In this document: one piece after another, positions 10,324-18,249 of the stretch
Layout: each line of letters begins with the position of its first letter
Position numbering within the stretch: position 1 is the first letter of the stretch
Assembly: GCF_014697575.1 (NCBI RefSeq)
Contig: NZ_JACJSC010000014.1
Span: 62,001-126,000, forward strand
Source of the DNA: Planktothrix sp. FACHB-1365
GTDB lineage: Bacteria > Cyanobacteriota > Cyanobacteriia > Cyanobacteriales > Microcoleaceae
Length of the DNA stretch: 64,000 bases
Direction: 5' to 3'
Made by a program: the position numbers and the translations under genes
Notes under the pieces: generated by a model
Databases searched by the model: none
What the model saw: only the letters and a program-made list of their open reading frames with translations
What the model was told of the DNA's origin: nothing

Positions 10324-10399
10324 ACTGATGACTGATGACTGATGACTGATGACTGATCACTGTCAACTGATAACTGTTAACTGATAACTGATAACTGAT
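10324..10399. repeat. (TGATAAC/TGATGAC)n array abutting the exosortase start
   Basis: Heptamers ACTGATG then ACTGATA/ACTGTTA run continuously to the base before ATG 10401. No Shine-Dalgarno separates the array from the start codon. Confidence 0.9.
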
Positions 10400-10400
10400 T

Positions 10401-11264
10401 ATGCACTTCAACCGTAAACTGACTATCGCTATTGAACAATCTCTGTTAGATTGGGTTATTGTTGTTTTGATGGTGTTGTTGTATGCACCGCTTTTAATTC
10501 ATTGGTATGATGGCTGGCTTAATAAGAATATTGGGATTGAGCATGAATATTTTAGTCATGGTTTAATTGGTTTGCCCTTTGCCGCTTATATTGTATGGAC
10601 AAAACGGCATCAGTGGAAAAAGTTACCGAATACTAGCCATCCTTTAGGAATGATGCTCATCTTGCTGGCCAGTCTTTTTTATGGGAGTGGTTTAGCGGAT
10701 TTAGTTAATCTTTCCTTTCCTTTGATGTTAGCAGGACTTTGCCTGCAATTTAAAGGAATACCGGGTTTAAAATTACAGGGAATTGCATTAGTTTTTGTGT
10801 TGTTAGCAACGCCTAGTCATTTACCTTTTTTAATCGAACCTTTAGCTTTACCTTTGCAGAAGTTTATTGCTCATGTTGCTGGTTTTATTCTCACGCAGTT
10901 TAATTTAGATGTGAGGGTGGAACAGATTTATCTGTTTGTTAATGGTCAAGTTGTGGAGGTTGCTCCCCATTGTGCGGGGTTAAAGATGTTGTTTACTAGC
11001 CTTTATGTGGGGTTAATGTTACTGTATTGGACGGGACTTTTAGCATCCAGAAATCTCAGTATTTTTTTCTTATTGAGTGCAGCTTTAATTAGCGTTATTG
11101 CTAATATTATTCGGAATACTTTGTTAACCCTATTTCATGGAACGTCCCAAGATGGGTTATTCTCCTGGCTCCATGAGGGGTGGGGTGGAGATTTATATTC
11201 AGCCTGTATGCTGGGTTTATTAGTAGTATTAATTAATCGGTTATCGGTGTTCAGTGATCAGTGA
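10401..11264 (+). CDS. crtB: Cyanoexosortase B (not phytoene synthase)
   Basis: A 287-residue multi-pass membrane transpeptidase predicted to recognise and cleave PEP-CTERM-like sorting tails and transfer proteins at the envelope. Exosortase catalytic residues are visible: Cys191 in VEVAPHCAGLKML, Arg238 in NIIRNTLLTLFHG and His258 in LHEGWGGD. About eight hydrophobic segments. The next gene is its usual partner, which supports subclass B. The name crtB is the exosortase usage. The final residues RLSVFSDQ derive from a TTATCAG-type repeat. Clustering with polysaccharide export genes is typical of exosortase loci. Confidence 0.9.
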   Translation: MHFNRKLTIAIEQSLLDWVIVVLMVLLYAPLLIHWYDGWLNKNIGIEHEYFSHGLIGLPFAAYIVWTKRHQWKKLPNTSHPLGMMLILLASLFYGSGLADLVNLSFPLMLAGLCLQFKGIPGLKLQGIALVFVLLATPSHLPFLIEPLALPLQKFIAHVAGFILTQFNLDVRVEQIYLFVNGQVVEVAPHCAGLKMLFTSLYVGLMLLYWTGLLASRNLSIFFLLSAALISVIANIIRNTLLTLFHGTSQDGLFSWLHEGWGGDLYSACMLGLLVVLINRLSVFSDQ

Positions 11265-11340
11265 TCAGTTACCAGTTATCAGTGCAAGAATTGGCTAATT
11301 CCTTAACTGTTAGCTATTAATTCTTAACTCTTAGTTCTTA

Positions 11341-11417
11341 ACTGATGACTGATAACTGATAACTGATAACTGATAACTGATAACTGATAACTGATAACTG
11401 ATAACTGATAACTGATT
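11341..11417. repeat. (TGATAAC)n array abutting the next start codon
   Basis: About eleven units of ACTGATAACTGATAAC end directly at ATG 11418. The final AACTGATT-ATG junction is the same as at 10401 and 13905. Confidence 0.92.
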
Positions 11418-12149
11418 ATGCGACTATCGAAAGTTCTGATTGTGATTGTAATGACAGCATTGTTAATTGGCGCGGCACTTCCGGGTTATGTTAACCAGAA
11501 ATGGTCATGGATTGATATGCCTCAACTCAAAACTTTGCCCCAACTGCAAACCATTAGAAAAGAAGGTTTGGCTCTTTCAGGATGGCAAACGGTTAAAATT
11601 GAGTCGATCCAAATTGGAAATCAACGGTGGTTAAAACAGGAGGTAAAACGGGATGAGCAAACAGCAATTGTGTTGTTATTAACCCAAAATTATTATAAGG
11701 ATCAACCTCAAGTGGAATGGATGGATTTAACTGGATTTCTAGGGTGGAAAACGGATGGGGAACAACGCGATCGCTTTTCGGTAAAATCCAATTCTGAGGA
11801 CTTAGATCCCGTTGAAGTTGAGGTCAAATTTTTTAAAGCTTGGACTGCGACTCAAACCTATGCGGTAGCTCAGTGGTACGCTTGGCCTAACGGTGGACAT
11901 CCAGCGCCGGGTCGTTGGTTTTGGGTAGATCGTTGGGCGCAACTGAGTCAAAATCGAGCCCCCTGGGTAGCCGTTTGTCTTTTGATACCGATTAAACCCC
12001 TCGGTAACATCCAAGACGTTTGGCCAGTGGCGACAAGTTTGGGTGAAAGTGTACAAGCTTCTTTTCAGTCATCAGTTATCAGTCATCAGTCATCAGTTAA
12101 TACCGCACTCCGCACTCCGCACTCCGCACTCCGCACCCCGCACTCTTGA
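11418..12149 (+). CDS. Cyanoexosortase B system-associated protein
   Basis: A 243-residue protein with one N-terminal hydrophobic helix (residues 5-25) and an extracytoplasmic domain, found as the immediate partner of cyanoexosortase B. Features include WSWIDMPQL near the start and a conserved WYAWPNGGHPAPGRWFWVDRWAQL segment. The molecular role is not established; it probably assists the sorting reaction, by analogy with EpsI-type exosortase partners. About the last 30 residues (SSVISHQSSV then repeated ALRTPHS) come from spacer repeats, so the native protein probably ends near residue 212. Confidence 0.85.
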   Translation: MRLSKVLIVIVMTALLIGAALPGYVNQKWSWIDMPQLKTLPQLQTIRKEGLALSGWQTVKIESIQIGNQRWLKQEVKRDEQTAIVLLLTQNYYKDQPQVEWMDLTGFLGWKTDGEQRDRFSVKSNSEDLDPVEVEVKFFKAWTATQTYAVAQWYAWPNGGHPAPGRWFWVDRWAQLSQNRAPWVAVCLLIPIKPLGNIQDVWPVATSLGESVQASFQSSVISHQSSVNTALRTPHSALRTPHS

Positions 12150-12170
12150 CGCACTCTTGACGCACTCCGC
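12103..12170. repeat. (CGCACTC)n heptamer array
   Basis: Repeats of CGCACTC, with CGCACTCTTGA variants, end two bases before ATG 12173. Part of the array is translated as the C-terminal tail of the previous gene. Confidence 0.88.
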
Positions 12171-12172
12171 AT

Positions 12173-13816
12173 ATGAATCACCATAAAACGTCGGCTTCGG
12201 TGTTTCTCTCTAGTCTGTACTCCACGAGTTGGGTCATCTCTTTTATGACGTTATTGTGGGGATTTCCAACCCAACAACAAGTTTTAGCCCAAACCGTTAC
12301 CCTTCCAGAAAAATGCGTACTTCCCCAGGAAATACCCAGCCAACCTTATCCAGGGGGACAACTACGACCGCCAGTTTTTCCCCAGCCTACCTGGCCCCAA
12401 CTGATCCAACTGTTTGAACAAGCCGGAAATCCAATTTTAGATCGCTCTGGGGCTATTCCACCGCCCATTGATAATAGCTTTTTCAAGCGTTTGAGCGAAA
12501 ACCGAGGTGTGAATTATCGTCTAGGGCCAGGAGATCAATTGTATATTGATGTGTTTATTAATGGTCAACGGTCTAACGATTTAAGTGTTTCCACCACAAC
12601 CGTTACCCCGGATGGTGCGATTCTATTGCCTTTAATTGGGGCGATTCGAGTTCAGGATGCTACCCTAGAACAAGTGCAGTCAACTATCGTCAATCGTTTA
12701 AATTCCTATGTAAAAAATCCCCAAGTCAATCTTTCCTTATTAACTCAGCGTCCTGTGCGGGTCACTATTACCGGGGAAGTCGCTAGACCGGGGTTTTATC
12801 CCTTAACCAGTCCAGAACTCCCGGTTGCTTTAACGACCGCCCAGGGAACAACAACGGCGGCGGATTTGCGGATGGTTAAGATTCGTCGTGCTTTAGCTAA
12901 CGGTCAGGTTGTGGAAACTGAAGTGGACTTGCTGACCCCGTTGTTATTGGGGGTAAGACCAGCAGACGTGTTACTGGAAGATGGCGATGTGATTATCGTC
13001 CCCTCTCAGGAAGTTCGAGCTTATCAAGGGCCAACCCGAAATATATTAGAAACCTATAGTTTAGCCGCAGCCCCAACAGCCGTCAACGTCACTATTGTTG
13101 GCGACGTGACTCGACCGGGTTTTTATCAGCTTCCCCCCGGAGGTGGACAACTGGCGACGGCGCTTCAAGCTTCCGGGGGAGCGAGAATTACATCGGATTT
13201 ACGGTCCGTGTTGATTTGTCGAATAACTGTTGATGGTCGTTTAGTCGAAGATATTGTGGATTTGTATACTCCCATCAAGGAAGCAACCGCCTTACCCAAT
13301 GTATCCTTACAAAATGGTGATGCGATTATTATCCCCAAACTTAAACCCGATGAGAAGGAAGGTTATGATCAACGTTTGATAGCGACTTCAACTTTAGCCA
13401 GCCCTCAAATTCAGGTGAGGATTTTGAGTTATCCGATTAATGCGGTGGGCGCAGTGGTGTTACCTAATGGTAGCAGTTTTATTGATGCCTTGAATTCCGT
13501 TCCCTTGAATTTAGCAGATTTGCAGGAGGTTGCTTTAATTCGTTATGATCCCCAAACCGGAAAACCTACAAGACAGCTTTTAAATGGTAAAAATGTATTA
13601 GCGGGTGATGCAACGGATAATGTTTTGTTACAAGATAATGATGTGATTGTTGTCAATCGTAACTTAGTGGCTCGGGTGAGTTATGTTTTAAATAATTTCA
13701 CACAACCTTTCCGCGATATTCTGGGATTTCTTCTATTTTTCCAACAGTTACAATCGGGGGTAGAAAACTTGTTTAGTCCGTCTGGTTCTAGTAGTGGTAG
13801 TAGCACAAAAAAATAA
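12173..13816 (+). CDS. Outer-membrane polysaccharide export protein with SLBB domains (Wza-like)
   Basis: A 547-residue exported protein. An N-terminal signal segment (about residues 8-40, ending near VLAQT) precedes the polysaccharide-export domain (NYRLGPGDQLYIDVF near residue 115, then TVTPDGAILLPLIG). At least two SLBB motifs follow (VTITGEVARPGFYPL; VTIVGDVTRPGFYQLPPGG), plus a third, weaker repeat near residue 400. Such proteins form the outer-membrane channel for capsule or exopolysaccharide. The Ser-rich C-terminus may be flexible. The neighbour at 13905 is the matching inner-membrane co-polymerase. Confidence 0.93.
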   Translation: MNHHKTSASVFLSSLYSTSWVISFMTLLWGFPTQQQVLAQTVTLPEKCVLPQEIPSQPYPGGQLRPPVFPQPTWPQLIQLFEQAGNPILDRSGAIPPPIDNSFFKRLSENRGVNYRLGPGDQLYIDVFINGQRSNDLSVSTTTVTPDGAILLPLIGAIRVQDATLEQVQSTIVNRLNSYVKNPQVNLSLLTQRPVRVTITGEVARPGFYPLTSPELPVALTTAQGTTTAADLRMVKIRRALANGQVVETEVDLLTPLLLGVRPADVLLEDGDVIIVPSQEVRAYQGPTRNILETYSLAAAPTAVNVTIVGDVTRPGFYQLPPGGGQLATALQASGGARITSDLRSVLICRITVDGRLVEDIVDLYTPIKEATALPNVSLQNGDAIIIPKLKPDEKEGYDQRLIATSTLASPQIQVRILSYPINAVGAVVLPNGSSFIDALNSVPLNLADLQEVALIRYDPQTGKPTRQLLNGKNVLAGDATDNVLLQDNDVIVVNRNLVARVSYVLNNFTQPFRDILGFLLFFQQLQSGVENLFSPSGSSSGSSTKK

Positions 13817-13820
13817 TCAA

Positions 13821-13874
13821 GTAGAGACGTGCCTGGGCGAAGCCATGCCGTAAGGCTATTGTAACCCCCTCTAC
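13821..13874. repeat. Second copy of the GACGYGCC interspersed repeat
   Basis: GTAGAGACGTGCCTGGGCGA followed by a segment containing GCCGTAAGGCTATTG, in reverse orientation to the copy at 10256-10319. It fills most of the spacer between the two export genes. Confidence 0.75.
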
Positions 13875-13904
13875 ACTGATAATGCGGATACTTGATAACT
13901 GATT

Positions 13905-16100
13905 ATGACTTTACCCATTATTAAACGATATTTAATCGCCTTTGAACGTTATAAATTAGCAGGCTTTGCCACCTTTGTTGTGGCGCTAGGAATATCAGGA
14001 GCCGCTGCAATGTTAATGGAAACTCCTCCCACTCCTCCTTATAAAGCTACGGGTTTAATGATGGGTCAAAGTAGTCCCGTGATTTTTTCTAAGACGGGTG
14101 AAATTATTCAACAACAAGGACAACAATTAACTTCGGAAATGTTGCTTCCCAGGACTGTAGTAGAACCCCTTCTTAAGGAGTTTAATATTTCCCCCAATGA
14201 CTTGAAAAAAAATTTAGCTATTAAACTAGAGCCAGCCGCTCCAGGAGGGAAAGATGGCGCCGGAAGTCCGATGAAAATTACAGTTTCTTTTCAAGATTAT
14301 CAGCGAGAACGAGCCGTAAAGTTTGTTAATACCCTGATGGAAAAGATTCACGAACAAAGCCGGATTATTAATACTCAACAATTAAATAGTATTATTACAG
14401 CAATTCAAGACCGGTTAAAACCGTCTGAGGCGGAACTCAGAAAAGCAGAAAAAGAGTTAGAAAATTATGATAAGCGTGAAGGCGCTACAATTTTAACCTT
14501 AGAAAGTGGCTCTTTACCTGGAGCTATTTTAACCAATGAACAGCAGCAAAAGGATATTAAATTACAATTAGAAGCCTTGAATGCTCAACTTGCTAGTGTA
14601 GAATCTCAACTCGGTTTAAACGTTGATCAAGCCTTTGTTTCCCAAGCCTTAGCCGCCGATCCAATTATTGCTCAACTACGGGTTCAATTGTATGAAATTG
14701 AATCTCAATTAGCGGTTTTACGCAAAGATTATCGAGATCAACATCCAGTGGTAGCGGACTTGATAAAACGTCAGGAAGCCGCCGAACAACAGTTACAAGA
14801 ACGGGCGGCTGAAGTGTTAGGAGGAGATGGAATAGCAGCACCTTTGCGACAAGTTGATCAAATTCGTGTTGACTCCTCCCTCGACCCCACCCGTCAACAA
14901 TTAGCTCAAAATTTGATAGCCCTTAAAACACAAAAAGACACCCTAGAACAACAATTAAAAGCTACTATTAAAACCGGGGAAGATTTAAAGCAAAATTATG
15001 CTACAATTCCCAATAAACAAATGGAAAAACAACGGCTAGAACAGCAGGTGGCTTATAAAAAAGCGTTGTATGATCAAATGCAAGCTAAATTAGTAGATGC
15101 TCAAGCGGCTGAAGCCGAAACAACCAGTAGTTTAGCGATCGCCAAAGAAGCAGAAGCTCCCGACGTGGAAACCCCCAAAGGGACGAGTATGGCTTTAATT
15201 TTAGCAATGGGCGGACTTGGCGGTGTGTTGGGGGGTGCAGTGATTATTTTTGTCCTAGGAATGCTCAGTGGAAAATTCTACACTTGGGAAGAGATTCAGG
15301 GAGCATTTAAGGAGCGTGAGGTTCCCCTTTTAGGTGTGGTTCCAACGGTGTTTTTATATTCAGAAGAAGATCGTTTACCGTTACTATTGAAACCTCATTC
15401 TGCTTATCTGGAATTTTATGAAAAAATTCGCAGTAACCTACAACAAGTAGGGAATAAATCTCCCAAGGTTATTTTAATTACCAGCGTCGGAAGTTGCGAA
15501 GGAAAAACATTAACTGCTTATAATTTAGCGATCGCATCCGCTCGGAGTGGTAAACGCACCTTATTAATTGAAGCCGACTTCCGCTCCGTTTCTAAAAGTT
15601 CAAACTCCCTAGGATTAGCCCTTGATCCTCAAAGTTCCGTTGAACCCTTACAATATTATGGAGACTTATATAGTTGTATTCATCTTGTTCCCAATGTCAG
15701 TAACTTGTCAGTGATTCCCAGTCCAGGGCCAGTACGTCAACCTTCAACGATTCTCGAATCCAGTGAATTTCGACGGGTTTTGGAAGAAGTGCGCCATCGA
15801 TTTGATTATGTAGTCATTGATAGTCCTTGTTTTAATAGTAGTAATGACGTTTTAACTTTGGAGCCTTATACCGATGGTATGGTGATAGTCGCTCGTCCTA
15901 TTTATACAAGTTCGGGGTTGTTGGGGGAAGTGACGGATAAGTTAATGGATACCGAGGATGGGGAAACCAAAAAATATCGTCCGCGACTATTGGGGGCTAT
16001 TGTCAATGGGGCTGATATTTATATTGACGACTCCGACGAACCCGAACAAACAACCAAAGACGAACCTCCTGTCCGGGCGCTGACCGCGACACGGATATAG
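13905..16100 (+). CDS. Wzc/GumC-like polysaccharide co-polymerase with ATPase domain
   Basis: A 731-residue inner-membrane protein controlling exopolysaccharide polymerisation and export. An N-terminal Wzz segment with a membrane helix (about residues 18-38) is followed by a long coiled-coil periplasmic part (150-400) and a second helix near residue 430. The cytosolic BY-kinase-type ATPase has Walker A SVGSCEGKTLTAYNLA, Walker A' LLIEADFRS and Walker B DYVVIDSP. The tail has few Tyr and no Tyr cluster, so autophosphorylation as in Wzc is doubtful. The start codon directly follows a TGATAACTGATT repeat remnant without an SD site. Works with the SLBB protein upstream. Confidence 0.92.
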   Translation: MTLPIIKRYLIAFERYKLAGFATFVVALGISGAAAMLMETPPTPPYKATGLMMGQSSPVIFSKTGEIIQQQGQQLTSEMLLPRTVVEPLLKEFNISPNDLKKNLAIKLEPAAPGGKDGAGSPMKITVSFQDYQRERAVKFVNTLMEKIHEQSRIINTQQLNSIITAIQDRLKPSEAELRKAEKELENYDKREGATILTLESGSLPGAILTNEQQQKDIKLQLEALNAQLASVESQLGLNVDQAFVSQALAADPIIAQLRVQLYEIESQLAVLRKDYRDQHPVVADLIKRQEAAEQQLQERAAEVLGGDGIAAPLRQVDQIRVDSSLDPTRQQLAQNLIALKTQKDTLEQQLKATIKTGEDLKQNYATIPNKQMEKQRLEQQVAYKKALYDQMQAKLVDAQAAEAETTSSLAIAKEAEAPDVETPKGTSMALILAMGGLGGVLGGAVIIFVLGMLSGKFYTWEEIQGAFKEREVPLLGVVPTVFLYSEEDRLPLLLKPHSAYLEFYEKIRSNLQQVGNKSPKVILITSVGSCEGKTLTAYNLAIASARSGKRTLLIEADFRSVSKSSNSLGLALDPQSSVEPLQYYGDLYSCIHLVPNVSNLSVIPSPGPVRQPSTILESSEFRRVLEEVRHRFDYVVIDSPCFNSSNDVLTLEPYTDGMVIVARPIYTSSGLLGEVTDKLMDTEDGETKKYRPRLLGAIVNGADIYIDDSDEPEQTTKDEPPVRALTATRI

Positions 16101-16112
16101 GGTGTGCTCTTT

Positions 16113-16190
16113 GAAGGGTGGAGGGAGACACCCAAGGTTGAATGTCCGGCACGTCTGTACCAGACGTGCCATGGTGCCTCCCTCCACCTT
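16113..16190. terminator. Nested palindrome between convergent genes
   Basis: An inner perfect hairpin (GGCACGTCTG, loop TAC, CAGACGTGCC; 16148-16170) sits inside an outer pair: GGGTGGAGGGAGACACC (16116-16132) with GGTGCCTCCCTCCACC (16173-16188). It lies exactly between a + gene and a - gene. It probably ends transcription from both sides, though there is no long T-run. Confidence 0.6.
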
Positions 16191-16635
16191 AGCGACGTTG
16201 TGTTGGTAGCTGGGGTGGGGTTTGAAGGTTGAGATCAGTATAGGACGGTTGGGTGAGAATTGAAGTGTTATAGGGATTGATCATATCGGGAGTCCGAATA
16301 ATCGGATCATTGCTGACTTGGCGCAACATAGCTTCCCGATATAGTTGATTCACGAGTCTGGCATCATTGGTCATGACGGTTTCAGGGAAATCATTGATGC
16401 CATTAGGCCAAGGGAAACTAATCCCCAAATAAGTAGACATCTGACCCAGCAAGGATTTGTTCTTAAACACATCTCCAGAAGTTCTGGAGGCGGCGCGCAT
16501 AAAATCTTCCGCAAAGGGTTGATAGGTGGTGGGATAATCATTAAACATGGGTTCTGCTTTCACCGTCGAGGCAAACACCGTTGATGCGATCGCCCCAAAA
16601 ACAGCATAGCTTAGGGATTTCAATGGTTTAGTCAT
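16189..16635 (-). CDS. Secreted protein of unknown function
   Basis: A 148-residue protein with a clear signal peptide (KPLKSLSYAVFGAIASTVFA, cleavage likely after VKA near residue 27). The mature part is soluble, with NDYPTTYQPFAEDFMRAASR and YLGISFPWPNGINDFPE and a Pro/Gln-rich end. I do not recognise the family. It is convergent with the Wzc-like gene and upstream of the psaL region on the opposite strand. The last codon overlaps the nested palindrome. Confidence 0.65.
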   Translation of the reverse strand: MTKPLKSLSYAVFGAIASTVFASTVKAEPMFNDYPTTYQPFAEDFMRAASRTSGDVFKNKSLLGQMSTYLGISFPWPNGINDFPETVMTNDARLVNQLYREAMLRQVSNDPIIRTPDMINPYNTSILTQPSYTDLNLQTPPQLPTQRR

Positions 16636-16660
16636 AATAAAAAAATGGGAAGTTTGGAAA

Positions 16661-17046
16661 CCGCGTCTGTTCAGAGCGCGGAGGAAAAACGACTCAGGAG
16701 AATTTATTCTCCGTGAATACTAGATTGGGAACCGACAAAAATTGTTGTATTTGCCGATTCCTGTTTTTTTTGGGATTTCTCCCACTCCTATTTCTAGGGT
16801 GAAGTTAGCTGAGTGCTTCGCACACGCTACGCGAACGCCAATGTTATCGGTCGGTAACTATCTCAAAAGCACTGTTTTACCCCTCGTAAAACTGTTTAAC
16901 TTTTAAGTTCCAGAGCAACAGACTAGCTACGCATCTATTGGTGGGTTCTTGAACACTTGCCGATAACGTAGCCGCTAGGCTCAGGCTGGTCAGCTATCCA
17001 AAGTTAGAGGCATGAAGCCCCGTCTCTTTAGAGCGGGGTGCTGACA
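16661..17046. mobile_element. Possible relic of an IS200/IS605-type element or PATE
   Basis: Two similar imperfect hairpins bound this gene-free stretch upstream of psaL: CCGCGTCTGTTCAGAGCGCGG (16661-16681, 21 bp, written here only by its ends CCGCG/CGCGG) and CCCCGTCTCTTTAGAGCGGGG (17018-17038, ends CCCCG/CGGGG). The second, preceded by GAGGCATGAAG and followed by GTGCTGAC, looks like the right end of cyanobacterial IS605-type elements. No transposase is left. The psaL promoter must lie near or after 17050. Confidence 0.35.
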
Positions 17047-17244
17047 ATCTTAGTGGGTTGATAACTCGCTTAAATCTTAACTTGTTTTCACCGTGAGACA
17101 CCCAACGGCGGAAGTGATCCCCCCCAGATGTGAACTTTTTTGAAGCTTATGCTGATTTCTGTAACGAGATTGCCTATCCCTGCGTAAAATATGAGCTTAA
17201 TAACTGCGACAAGTTCTTCAATTATTAGAGGAGAAAGAAACCCC

Positions 17245-17715
17245 ATGGCAGAATTGATTAAACCCTATAACGGTGATCCGTTTGTCGGCAATTTGTCCAC
17301 TCCGATTAGCGATTCGGATTTTACCCGTGCATTTATTGGGAATTTACCTGCTTATCGTAAAGGCTTATCTCCTTTACTGCGAGGCTTGGAAGTCGGCATG
17401 GCTCATGGTTACTTTTTGGCGGGGCCTTGGATCAAGTTTGGGCCATTACGCGATCATGCGACCGCCGCTAACTTAGGGGGATTAATCAGTGCGATCACCT
17501 TAATTCTAATTGCCACGATTTGTTTATCTGCCTACGGATTGGTTACTTTCCAAAAAGGCGGTTCAGAAACTGATTCTCTGCAAACCTCTGAAGGTTGGAG
17601 TCAGTTTGCTGGCGGTTTCTTCGTCGGTGCAATGGGTGGAGCTTTTGTTGCCTTCTTCCTGCTGGAAAACTTTGGCATAGTTGATGCGATTTTCCGCGGC
17701 CTTGTCAATAGCTAA
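17245..17715 (+). CDS. psaL: Photosystem I reaction centre subunit XI
   Basis: A 156-residue thylakoid membrane protein needed to form PSI trimers/tetramers. The N-terminus ([20 protein letters not shown]) and [27 protein letters not shown] are diagnostic of PsaL; three hydrophobic segments follow, ending [21 protein letters not shown] 17245 follows AGAGGAG (17227-17233); the longer in-frame start at 17191 adds an unrelated 18 residues and is rejected. The gene is 54 bases upstream of psaI and probably cotranscribed with it. Confidence 0.97.
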   Translation: MAELIKPYNGDPFVGNLSTPISDSDFTRAFIGNLPAYRKGLSPLLRGLEVGMAHGYFLAGPWIKFGPLRDHATAANLGGLISAITLILIATICLSAYGLVTFQKGGSETDSLQTSEGWSQFAGGFFVGAMGGAFVAFFLLENFGIVDAIFRGLVNS

Positions 17716-17769
17716 TTTCACTTTTTGCCAAACTTGACAACTTTCTAACATTCAATAGGAGAATTTGAT

Positions 17770-17886
17770 ATGACCGGAGCATACGCAGCTTCTTTTTTAC
17801 CTTGGATTTTAATTCCTGTGGTTTGCTGGTTAATGCCAGTTGTGGTAATGGGTTTATTATTCATCCACATTGAAAGCGACGCCTAG
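17770..17886 (+). CDS. psaI: Photosystem I subunit VIII
   Basis: A 38-residue single-helix protein ([20 protein letters not shown] ... [10 protein letters not shown]) that packs next to PsaL in PSI. Length, the SFLPWI start and the PVVVMGLLF segment match PsaI. ATAGGAG lies 6 bases before the ATG and serves as ribosome-binding site. An intrinsic terminator follows 26 bases after the stop, closing a psaL-psaI unit. Confidence 0.96.
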   Translation: MTGAYAASFLPWILIPVVCWLMPVVVMGLLFIHIESDA

Positions 17887-17911
17887 ATTTTACCGTTGAG
17901 TCGCTCCAATT

Positions 17912-17939
17912 CTCCACCCTAGGGTGGGGATTTTTTTTT
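17912..17939 (+). terminator. Intrinsic terminator of psaL-psaI
   Basis: CCACCCTAGGGTGG (17914-17927) forms a stem, followed by GGA and nine T. Confidence 0.85.
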
Positions 17940-17978
17940 GTTAATTTAAAAAGAAACCGGATTTTTCACCTTCCGTTT

Positions 17979-18191
17979 ATGTCCCCAACCGACGCCCCTA
18001 AACCTCAACCTGCTCCAGCAAAGCCCCCTGAAGATAAAAAACCGCCTCCTCCACAATCTCCAGACTGGGGAACATTAGGAGCTTTAATTCTGGCCTTATT
18101 TATCTTAATTATCGTGGTGGGAAATGCAACTGGATTTGGAGATAGTCAAAATCGACCCTTGACGGATTCTAGTTTTGAGCAAACGGATTAA
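17979..18191 (+). CDS. Small proline-rich single-pass membrane protein
   Basis: A 70-residue protein with a Pro/Lys-rich N-terminus (PKPQPAPAKPPEDKKPPPP), one membrane helix (LGALILALFILIIVVGNATG) and a short polar tail. Coding is supported by composition and position, 92 bases after psaI on the same strand but after a terminator. Family not recognised; function unknown. Confidence 0.6.
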   Translation: MSPTDAPKPQPAPAKPPEDKKPPPPQSPDWGTLGALILALFILIIVVGNATGFGDSQNRPLTDSSFEQTD

Positions 18192-18249
18192 CAATTTCTG
18201 TCAGGGGTGAGTGTATCAGCTTGGCACACTCACCCTAACTGCGGAATCC

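Noticed and set aside
11341-11417. CRISPR-like or operator array of TGATAAC units
   Set aside because: Heptamers are contiguous with no spacers; the same arrays occur at many loci in the window, so they are dispersed short tandem repeats.
17191-17244. Longer psaL start at ATG 17191
   Set aside because: Adds 18 residues not found in PsaL; the ribosome site AGAGGAG lies just before ATG 17245.
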